From: Beroe forskalii
Lineage: Eukaryota; Ctenophora; Nuda; Beroida; Beroidae
Direction of reading: 5' to 3'
DNA: 64,000 nt
Assembly (NCBI GenBank): GCA_011033025.1
Contig: WFMF01000251.1
Span: 124,001 to 188,000, forward strand
Positions 21,183 through 33,100 of the stretch are shown one piece after another; positions within the stretch are counted from its first letter, which is position 1, and each line of letters starts with the position of its first letter. The notes below the pieces were generated by a model that had not been told where the DNA came from, ran no database searches, and saw nothing but the letters and a program-made list of their open reading frames with translations. The position numbers and the translations under genes are program-made.

Positions 21183-24100
21183 ATGTCCAGTTCATCAACT
21201 CTAACAAGTGAAGAAAACATTGCTCTGGTAAGAATTCATGGCTTTACTTACAGATGCTTAAGACCAGCACAGTGGCTATTGGCTTACTGCCAAGTTTCAC
21301 CATTCTTATGGCCAACTTGTTTATTTTTCTGTGCTCAAGAAAGTATCAGGCTAATGACCTGAGATGTTATCCATAATTCTCAATAAGAAATTATTTTCTG
21401 GTCGAGAGCTATAAGCAAGAATTTTGTAAAGATGTAAGTTTTTCTTTAATATGTTAAATTTCTATTTGTCACATCCTTTTTAATTCTATATGAAACCAGC
21501 TGTTTCTGGAGCATTCCCTTATTGTGAGGATTATCCACTATGGGGCAAGGCCAAGGACATTTCATAATGTATGTTATTATCTTATATCATATTATATTGA
21601 ATTATTTGTATTCATGGAAAGACCAAACTGAATAATTTTTCCCAGGTTGAATTAATTCTAAGTGAAACATTTCCTAAGAAGATTGTTGAATTGGATAAGC
21701 TTTATAAGGTAAAAGTACCTCTTATTCGTTCAACATATTACATGAAATTTTTAGTGTCCAATCTGATGAATTGTATTACTGTGAATTCTTCATATTGCGG
21801 AATAAAGACCATTCCGCAATTAGGAGTATATTTTATTAACTCCGGTTTATTCGTCAGAGTGAGCAGCTGTCCCTGTCACGAGCTACACAAGTGAAGGAAG
21901 CCACCCTGCTCTCTCTCAAGGAAGTTACAGCCCAGAAGGAGGTCCCTGCTACCCCTCCTCCTGCCAAAAGGAAAAGAAATGAAGCGTCCTCTCTCGAGAA
22001 TGGGGCAGATGACAGTGTGTATTTAGTAACTTAGTAGGAACTTCAATTAGCCTTTCCTTTTCTCGTGTTGTGACCTCTTGTTGATGGTGGTGGAGACAAT
22101 GGATGAGTGTGTAACTCTATAGTTTTACAGATAAATTCTGGTTATTATTACTGTGAAGTGTGATGAGACAAAGAAGCTAAATTCAATAGACTGTGATTAA
22201 CACTTAATAGAATCTGTGTTTTTTACATTATACCCCTCCCAAGCTTGTTTTAGCGACCGTGTAAGTTTGGTTATACGGTCTCCATTGAATAACTGTGCAA
22301 AAAAGATTAAAATGAAATTTGATTTTATAAAGGAGCACTCAAATATCTACTTAAGCGTTGAATCCGGACGAGGGTCGTCAGACCCGAGTGGGAAGAAATA
22401 CTGTTGTTTGGTCAGAGAATAGAAGTTCACAGCTATTTCCGGTCGGGGTATAATCCGGTTCCATGATCTCAGCTGTGACCGTATACCTTCGATAATGAAC
22501 TCGGCACGCCTCGTCCATTATCCTACTTACACAGTCTCGGCTGTCGCCTCGACCATGTAAGTTGCGGTATACGGTCACCACTTCGACATGTAACCGCTTA
22601 ACACGTTTCAAAACTTCCATTACTTTCAGAAGCTCGGTTTGGCGCAAATGTTCAGTGCAATCAGGTATTTGAGCATCAGTCTTTCCCTTCATTGCAAATA
22701 CACTAACCATAATCCACCGCTAATATGAACCATTCTCAATACATCCCTGGTCCTATAAGTCCTTTGATTATCCACCCTTATTAGGCATAACACATCTAAT
22801 TGGTTTCTGATCATATGACATTTCGTGTTGATTGGATAATATCAAATACCTCAACGAATAAGTGTGAAGTAACATGATTTATGCCACGAGCGAAGCGAGT
22901 TGCATAAATCGCATTATTCACCGAAGCCGAAGGCTGAGTTGAATAATGATTTGTTTTCAACGAGGGCGTAGCCCGAGTTGAAAACAAGCTGTTACTTCAT
23001 ACTTATGAGTTGTGTAACGATATTATTCACCAAGTGTACAAACGTACAAAGCTTTGAGCATTTAAAAGGCTGAGATTTTTAGCATTCTGTAAGTCTGTAC
23101 ATTTCACAGCAGAAAAGGACGTTCCGTTGTATCACTTTTTTGGTGGAGAGCAATTATCTACTGATCAGGCAAATTAGCAGTGTGCCAGCTCTCCCAGCAG
23201 AAAAGGACGTTCTGTCGTATCATTGATTTGGGAAAAGTGTTGAATAACACCATAAAAATGGCAAATAACACGGTGTAAGAGTGGAATAACATGGTAAAAG
23301 TGTGAATAATACTAAAAAAGGTGGAATAATACGACAAAAAACTCTAAATAACACGTTTATATTCAACCGGTATAACCCCACCACATGGTGAATAATATGA
23401 TGTTACTACACACTATTGAGGTGTGGATTGGTGAATATTCCTCGAGGCGAAGCCGAGTGGAATATGGGAAATCCACACCGATATCCGTGTGTAGTAACAT
23501 TATTATTTAACGATCCGAAAAAAGTACGAGGCCGCTCCGTAATCTGGATTTCAAACTCGGCGAACGGGCTGTGAGTTAAATAATATCAAATACAATGTAC
23601 CTTACAAGACAAATTTATAAGGTACGAAATTTGGGGATTTTCGGAAAAAAGCATATTTCCGTTCCCCACAAAATTTCAAAATAACGTCATCATACGTTAA
23701 TATGCGTAACGTATTCCCAAAAATATCCCCAAATTTCGTACCCCCAAAACTTCGATCCCCGGAATTATTGTTCCTTGTAAATTTGTTTCATATGGTATTC
23801 TCTTACCCTCAATCCCCATCAGATTGTGTCAGACTTGATACGAGTAGTGAAGCCTGAGATACGCGAACTCATTGAGTACTGTAATAAGATTAGTTTGATA
23901 TTCATGTTAATCTCATTATGTTGATCTCATGCATTAATCATAATTTACTAGAGCTACTTTAGGGACGTTTCAGTGAGTTTTATTCTTTTTTGACTCCACG
24001 GTACAAGTTCGAATGGAAACAATGTGGTTCTTTATGACAATCAATGACAAGGATTTCGTCGTTCTACGAAATCTTCAGGTCTCAAATTTCATAAGTAGTG

Positions 24101-27100
24101 TTATAAAGTAGTGTTATAAAGTTACAAACATTGAGTCCAAAGGGAATAAATCAACTACTCACTGATTGTAATAATGCGACTCTTATTCAACGACCTGATC
24201 CGTGAAAGTAGTGACGTTTGGTTGATTAATGATGCAATGTTACATGTTTAAATGTTGCTATCTGAATAACATTGCAGATTAAGATGTGGATACAACTGCA
24301 AATACCGAAGATAGAGGATGGTAATAACTTTGGAGTTTCTATTCAAGAAGGTTCTGCAAAACAGAAATTGCTTTAGAGTATAGATATTCACTATATGTTG
24401 ATCCAATTTAGCTTTTACCAACAGGCTACGTTCATGCCCCCGACAAGCCCTCTGAACCGGTACTCAATTCTTTTCAGAGCTAGCTAGTATTTTGGAATTA
24501 AACCTAGCCTTACAGTCATGGTTTCTTCGTTTGTTAAATTGTTAGTTGAACAGATGCTATGTCAGTGATGGCATAGACGGTTTAGTATTATCATGGACGC
24601 TCACTAAGCTTACCGGGTCCCATCTATTCTTGTCCATACTTTCGGCATTCATAGTTTCCTGACTTTAAGGCCATTGTACGTATGATGCAATGATGATTTG
24701 CTATTGAGTTAGAGGTCCAGTCTCCGGCTAAATATTCCACAACGTCTGGTAGATGTTTCAACATTCTGGGTTATGTTTTAGGGGCGGATTTGTGACCTGA
24801 GGAAGGATTTTTGACCCAATATGGCACTTCCGGTGCTGCCACGGACTAAGCCAGGGTGAAGTTACATCAACGATGGAAAATAGCAATAGGAGCATTATAA
24901 ACTATCATATGTTTCTTGAAGGGTTTATTTGATAACAGATTTCATCTACAATTCATTCAACCATGATAATACTGCAATCAGCTGGTACCAGGTTAGGGTC
25001 TAGTACACATTACACAACCTGGGAGGTCCTGTGCAAACAAAAATCAATTTATGTAAATATTAATACAGTAAGCTAGCAAGTCTCAGGGCACTGAGTCTCC
25101 ACAAACATTTAACGTTTTAAACTCCCTAAACAACTTGATCACCCCTTTCTGAGCCCTCCTTAGCTCCACTGTCCTGTCTGGGCAGATGAATATCCGCCGA
25201 CAACCCTCTGCTTCTCTCAGCATTCGAGCATTTCGCAGCACCCTCATAACCATTGTTAAAATTGTCTGAGTTACCTGCTCTGGGAATCTCCATCTCTTTT
25301 TACTTTTTTAACCCAGTCCGCTGCGCTGCTTTGCTGCTGTCCAGCCTTCTCCATCACCCATACGACACTCCAGCGGCTGATCTCCATCCTACTCCGTACA
25401 CTGCATCCCAATTTCTTCACTGCACCCCCGCTTTCTTCACTGCACCCCCCCCCACTTTCTTCACTGCACCCCCCCACTCTTCACTGCGCTCCACTTACTT
25501 CACTGCACCCCCACTTTCTTCACTGCACTCCGCTTTCTTCATTGCACCCTCACTTTCTTCACTGCACCCCCACTTTCTTCACTGCACCCCAACTTTCTTC
25601 ACTGGACTCCACTTACTTCACTGCACTCCCACTTTCTTCACTGCACCCCCACTTTCTTCACTGCACCCCCACTTTCTTCACTGCACCCCCACTTTCTTCA
25701 CTGCACTCCACTTTCTTCACTGCACCCCCACTTTCTTCAATGCACCCCCGCTTTCTTCACTGCACCCCCCCCCGCTTGCTTCACTGCACCACCCCACTCT
25801 TCACTCCACACCCCCCCCCTTTCTTCACAGTTATCTGGAACTTCTTTCTGGATATCCGATGCAAATGTCTTCACTTCACTTCACTAACAGTCTCCTGAAG
25901 CTTCTTGACTAGCTGGTCCTTTGCCACTTTCTTCCGTCAATGATAGATGCCTGATCTCTTACCTCCTTATTCAAGCCTTGGCATTACAATATGACTGAAG
26001 CCTCCACCCTTGTAAAAAGTTGATCAGCCATGGCGGAAGATGAAAATTATTGTGGGGGCCGAATTTTGGGCAAATTTTTTAGTAAAAAATTTACCAAATT
26101 CAATAATTCAATTATCCAATTAACGATTATGCATTTTAAATGTCAAATCCTACAAAATACACCAAACAAGGTTCTTAACTAGACGGTAAAGTTTTTAGAA
26201 GTTTTAGAAAAGCCAAATAACGAATTTGTTTTGCTGTTCATTGCGCATTGCGAATGGTGTATATTTAATATTGGGTTCGTTTGACATGTGATCAATGGTT
26301 GATGAGATCATTTCGATTGTAATCAAGATACAGACTATGTAATCAATAACCATAAAAAGACTGGAATTAACATGATCGAAAATTTATGAAGGTGTGGGAT
26401 ATAGTACTGCATAATAAATAGGTGAGCAACATCACGTTCGTTCACAACATCATTGAAAATATTCACATATCTCTCAATAAATCAGTGATAAAAGATAAAA
26501 CACAAACGCACATAATGAGCGTTGCATCCCATACCTACAATCAATATTCAATACTGAACCAATCATGAAATGTAATACACTTATACTTTATAGAATCATT
26601 ACAAAACTCCGAAAAAAATGCTTCCTACGTTCATTTCTACCCACAAACTGTCGTGCTATTTTATACACATCTAGTTTTGAAGTAAGGTCCTTATGAGCGT
26701 GGAGCATTATCACGTGATTCAGGTGCATCTGAGTCAGCCGATTCCTTAGATAGTTTTTGACCCGTCTTAGAGTCGAAAATGCACGTTCTGATGAAGCATT
26801 ACTCATTGGTAAAACAAGATAAAGTTTGAGAAGGATATGAAACTGAGAAAAAACTGTTTTCATGCCACTCAATTTCATGAATTCTATCACAGTTTCTACT
26901 GACGTTAAAGATTTAATGTGGGGAAAGTTAGCTTTAAACGCCGATGGTAGCAGTGGGAGTTCCTTGGCTAGCTCAGAGAAATCAATATCACCGCTTAATA
27001 ATGGGAACTTTTCTTCCAATTCAGCTGCAGATGGGGGTGATTCTTCTTTTCCAGCTAATGAGCTGAGGATTAAATCCTCAAGTTGCAGATATGATGCAGT

Positions 27101-30100
27101 GTCTCCTGATCAAACCTAGAATCGAGTTGCTTGACGATGAGATCTATTATCTCGAAGTAGGCCTGCCTAAAGTATTGCTCTGCACCACTGAATTCATTCC
27201 TCCGAGAAGAAGCACAACCATCTACCCTCAAATACGAATCAAGTTTCTTGGGTGCCTTTCGTTGACGAGGAGAGAATCTTCAGGTGATCCCAATCCTAGT
27301 TCCTCACTAGAAGCCGCTGTTTTCTCGAAAATTGATGCAAATGCCGCAGGTGAACGCATATCTGTTAGATGACGGATCAAAGACTTTTTGATGCTCATGA
27401 CCGCCTGTGCAGTGATGTCTTTTGCTTGCAAAGCTTTAGCAAAGTTTTCAATTGGAGCAAATAAAGCAAGAGACATCTGCAAGCCAAAATATGTTGAGAA
27501 TTTGTCCATAAGGGCCAGGAGACCAGGTGCTTGCTTGTAGCCCTCACTTTTCTTGTCCCCAGAGTTACATACCCATTCAAGGGTGCCAATTACAGCTTCG
27601 AGGTTCTTAATGATGCTCTCGAGAGATGATACACGGCATGTCCAGCGTGTTGGACATAAGGGCTTGATTGATGTGGTGGAAGTATGATCTGTTTTACCAC
27701 TTTGCATGTTGTTGAACACTGCGAGCCTGAGAAGAACGACATGTCATGACAGCAATTGAGCAATGGTCACAATGGAATGCAGGAATTATGTAGTCGTGAG
27801 ATTGATTCATCATCATCAGCATTCAATGGTTTTTTGCTTAAAACATGGCTGGAAAATGGAAATGTGCTAATACAAATTTGTTCACGCCTTGAAGCACACT
27901 CGAAATAGGCTGATTGTAATAACCAACTACTTCATCGGACACGATTCGGTCGGAAATAACATATCCCAGATTCAGGAGGCCACTGCACTATATAAATTGA
28001 GAAAAGTGTTGACAATTAATCTCCTATATATTTCCATATCCTATAACTATTTAAAAAGATTAAAAAGAGTATTTAGCTTTCTTACCTCTTTGGAGAGTTG
28101 CGTATAATATTACAGATTTGTTGAACTGTGGAGAGGGCTGTGCTTATGATCGTGTTCACTCCCGCTGCCTCCTGTAGTATCAGGTTGAGGCTGTGGTTTA
28201 AGCAGTGGATTGATAGAGCCTTCTCGTTGACATCACGAATGCGTTTCGCAACGCCTGTGTGCTTGCCTTGGAGTACACTAGCACCATCGTAAGCTTGTCC
28301 TCTGTTGAAATAGAAAATGGTAATTGGTCTTAAATCGCTCCCATCAATTGAAAAAAAGCGAAGTGATTAATATGGAAATGTCATCTCTTCTGTCGTTTTC
28401 AAACATGAAAAATAAGTACTATTGGTGTCTGGTGTTTACATTGTCGAATCTATAGATCTGATATCATTATCATGAAATGTGTGGAAAGTCCATGACAAAA
28501 TAAGCATCATAGATACCTGATATTCTGGATGTCAATGTCCAAGCTGAGAAGAAGATTCTTGATAGTTGTGAAAAAGAGACTCTGCATCACACTGTTCAAC
28601 GTGGTGGAGACCCAGCAGCTCTTCTCGCACATTGTAGTCATCATCTACAAATCGGACTACAGGAGCCAGCTGTTCTTTTCCTGTTATGAATAGGTATATT
28701 GAAGTTTAAGCTGAAAAAAAGAAATCACAACCTGCCTATCAACCACGTTTGGACAAGAAAATATCAATATTCAATACAGAAACCAAATCATTTGATGATT
28801 GTTATGAGTCTAATAGGTATTTAAACCACTCACGTGTTATATCTGCAGTTTCATCTACGATGATAGAGAACAGCTCTGCTTTCTTGATGTCTGACACGAT
28901 GTCCCCAACTACGTCTCTGTACATCAGGGCAATCATTTCTGATACAATGTCATGGGAAGTGTAGTGGCTCTCTTTCAAATAAGTTCGCATGAATGGTATG
29001 TGGCGAGAGCAGAGTTTGCCAACTGTTGAGCCAAATTGCCCTCCTCCTCCTGAACATTACAGAAAGGCCTGTCCATTTCTGGCGAGTAATTTGATGCATT
29101 CAAGCTGCTCAATCAGACATTCTGCTCTGAAGTTTCTGAGTCTTTTCAGGTTGTCACTTATCTGATGACTTATTGGGGCAGCTCTCATGAAATGGCTAAC
29201 CTTCAATTTGCATTCCCGATGGAACTCAGAGCTATCGTGTGACTTAAGTCTCTCCTTTCCTTTCTTCCAGTTGGAAAATCCAGAGTCAATGAATGCAGGG
29301 TCCCCTTCTTAGAGAAGCTTGGCAAATTTCGAGCAACTGCAAAGCGACAGATCTGGCAAGCAGTGTGTGATGTTTTACAAAGAACTAGCCAACTGAATTC
29401 ACTCAACCATTCACAGTGAAAGAAACGTTTTCTTTTGACTCGGCCGTCAGTGTGGTACTCAACTTGCTCAGTTGCTGACTTTTCAAAGTGATAACGAAAT
29501 GCAGAATTTGTCAACAGATTGCAGCATTCAAGTGAACAGTGTTTTTGCAAAGGAAGCAGCAGGTTCGTCATCTATCACAATTCGATCAGGCTCAGAGACG
29601 ACAGAGACAGTAGACTGACTACAGGTACTGTTGGACGACGTTGAACTAGAAGGTGAAGAAGGTGGTGATAAGGATGGTGTCAGAGGTAATGACAGGGTTG
29701 CTGGCTGCACAGTCGAAGGGCCTTTGAAAAACGCCCGTATATCGGCAGGCATGGCAGAGTTGCAATCGATCAAGATAAATCAAATTGGCAAATTAACTGA
29801 TATGAATTCGCATATCAAGAATGTAGGTTGCAGAGAGGGTTAATTCACTGTGAGAGTTGTATATTAGCAATTTCAAATTACTGTAATTGACAGCATCATT
29901 GGCATGTTTTGATAGACACACTCTTGAGAAGCTTGAGAGGGTAAATTTCAAGTCAAAGCCGTTGGAGGTCATGTTTCTGCCTTTCGATGAGCCGGTAACT
30001 TGATTATTCCAGCTTATTGCATCATATGATGGACAATGAAATTTGCTAATTGGGCTCGATTCCTACGTTTGTTTTTATTTCATCCCACAAATTGGTTTAT

Positions 30101-33100
30101 CTGACGTTTATTTATCACTGCGCAAGCTAATGTGACGATGTACCTTATTATAATAAAATGGTAACGTGGCAAATCTTTCCAAATCGTGGCAAATCTTTCC
30201 AAATTATTGTGGGGGCCAAAGAGTATCTCGGCCCCTGTCCTCCAAAAATTGTGGGGGCCAAGGCCCCTTGGCCCCCGTGCTTCCGCCATGCATGAAGTTG
30301 ATCTTCATCAGCAAGTCCTTTCGCAACTCTTTATCATATCCCCTGTGCTCTGGTACACAAACAAGAATCCCTGATCAATTTCTCATTTAGATAGTCTGCA
30401 ATGCAGCACTCATGCTCACCTGACGCACTTGGCCGATGCTGAGCAGCTCTTAAATGCAGTCCATTGTACAATGCACATTGTACTTTTATATTGTAAATAC
30501 AATGTTGCAGCAGAGGCGTTATCAATGATTACTCAGAGCTGATAGACGCACCCAAATGTTAGTGAGGGTCTTAGACATTATTTGGGGCAGTAGCTTTACC
30601 AAGAAATGAATTCAAAGCCGTCTGACCGAGTCAATCCTGAAATAGCCACCTAGGCCGGTTTGGTGTCATACCGGTAGTTCCGACAGTAAATTGTGTACTG
30701 CGGACCCGTCTCAGCCCCTTCCCTGTTAACAAAGCCGCAGTCAGGGAGGTTAACTGAGATTAAGTGCACATCGGCACATAACACAACACTGAATATGATG
30801 TCAGTCATAATGAATGCTCAATTAAGAGACCCATTATTATCCAATGTTGGCTCGGGGGGGGGGGGGGGGGGGGGGGGGGGGTTGGCCTGGCTCCTGTGTC
30901 TTCAATGAGCCAGCAATACCAAATCTTCTGTTTGAACATTTTCTGTTAGCAATTCCCAATGATTTGAACTGAATCACCGTAAGTGCCGGGGTCCCCAAGG
31001 TCTCATTTCGGTGTTAAAAATGGGCGTGGCCTTATGGTACTCTCTTAGTTTATTTTGGAGCGTTAACGGGTCTCAAATTTCCGGGTCTCGTAAGAAATAG
31101 TCTGCAACTTACAGCTAATTAATTCATTTGCTCATTGAGTCATTGCCACTGTCGCAACTACTATTTGGAAATAACGGATGGCGCGAAGACATTTAACGTA
31201 TCTGCTTTTTTGAATTCCATGCGCGCGCGTAGAGAAACGTACGTTGCAGCGGTTTTAAAAGCACGTGACTTAGTTCATTGGACGGAACACGCACAGCGAG
31301 CTTTCATGTGACCGGGGTTCCGTTAATTAAACCGCAACAGCCTTGTCAATCAATACTTCGGATACCAGAAGGTTTTTCAGTTAATGGTTGCGTAATTGTA
31401 GATGAGCTTATCTTGGGTTCCTTTCTCATCCATTAGTGCTATTCACTTTGCTGATGACAGTTCCCTTGCTGAAAGATAAGTACTATGAACTCTCAAATTG
31501 AGTGTACATAGTCGCATATAATGTACATCAGTTATAGCACAACCTGAATGAGAGTTCTATTCAATGATTACTCTTCTTTAACTTAATCTTCTCATCAATT
31601 TGGAATGAGGGGGAACGGACATTTCATCTCACGACACTTCATCTCACGACACTACATCTCGCAATATGTCAGCTCTGCGCAAAGGTAAGGGTCTGGGTTA
31701 GGGTCAGGGTTAGGGTTTGAGTTAGGGTCAGGGTCAGGGTTATGGTTTGGATCAGGACAGGGAGATGGAGTGTCCTGAGATGAAATGTCGTGTGATAAGA
31801 TGTCGCCCACCCGGAATGAGACATGAGTCTAGTGTCGATGAGATTTTGCGCACGACGCAGGGTAGGGAAAACCCTTTAAGGCATTCTGGTAGCTCCCAAA
31901 GTGATACTTCATAATTAGGGTGTTTTTTTAATCAAATACTGGTGTAAATATTGTGTCATCTTATACTGACATTGTCATTCTCTGCAAATACATGTATGGT
32001 GTGACTACTTGTGTGCTCGTAACGATTGTGAACTTTGTTTCTATTCAAGAAGAGACGATCTCAGAGGTCACGACCTTCTGCGAGTTCGCAAAAGGCTACT
32101 TTGATGACATGTCATGAATTTTGGGACCCAGGGAAAGGGTTCCAGAAGATCGTAAAATTATGAGTCGTTTACAATGGTATCCCCCAAGTTAGTTGAGCAA
32201 TTTTTCATTTAAAAAGTGTGCCCCATTTGTGCCTCAGTATCCCCCTTACCCCCATTTTAGCCCAGAGCACCCCATTTAGTTTTAATCCGTTAAATTTATG
32301 AACATCATTGAATCATTTGACTTCCCAAGAGTATCCCCCCATTTAGTGAGTATCCCCCATTTAGTGAGTATCCCCCCATTTGGTGAGTATCTCTTAACCA
32401 TTGGACGAAACGGCGTTTGCCCAAAGTACACAAGCAAGGCCCCCATTTAGTGAGTATCCCCCATTTAACCACCGTTTCGTCCAATTTAGTGACTCTATCC
32501 CCCATCTGGAGCTCCCCCCAATTATTGAATCTTTTATGTTCATCCGATTTGTGAGTAAATCCCCCCCATTTATGAGCATGATATGAGCTTGATATTTAGT
32601 CATTCCCCCCTCATTTAGTATTATTTTGCCTACTTAATTTAGATATGGTATTCCCCCACTTTAGTACTGCCCCCCGTTTAGATTAAAAACATTAGACCTA
32701 TCCCCTAGCATACATTTAGTGAGTTGATATGATTTTGAAAGTATTGCCCATTTAGTGAGTATCCCCCAATTCAATAAGTAAACCCCCCAGATAGTGAAGT
32801 ATGGAAATTTTAATGGAGTTATAATTTTTTTGAGTCAGTTCAAAATCTTGAGGGCCCCCCCCTTTAGTGAGTACCCCCATTTTATACCCCCATTTAGTTA
32901 TTCTCTGCAAATACATTTAGTGAGTATCCCCCCATTTAGTGATTGTCCCCCTTTTGCGTGAGTGTTCCCCCATTTACGTCTATCCCCCACATTTGCGAGT
33001 ATCCCCCCCTCATTTACTTTGTATCCCATGTCCCGCTTGTTTGTGAGGGATCCCCCAAGATAGTGAAAGTATCCCCTCATTTAGTGAGTATCCCCCCCCA

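Noticed and set aside
25253..25912. 219-residue ORF
   Set aside because: Mostly translation of the CACTTTCTTCACTGCACCCC repeat; the flanks match LINE ORF1 on the other strand.
31690..31750. Chromosome end or true telomere
   Set aside because: The TTAGGG-like run is short, degenerate and enclosed in a MITE with a target duplication.
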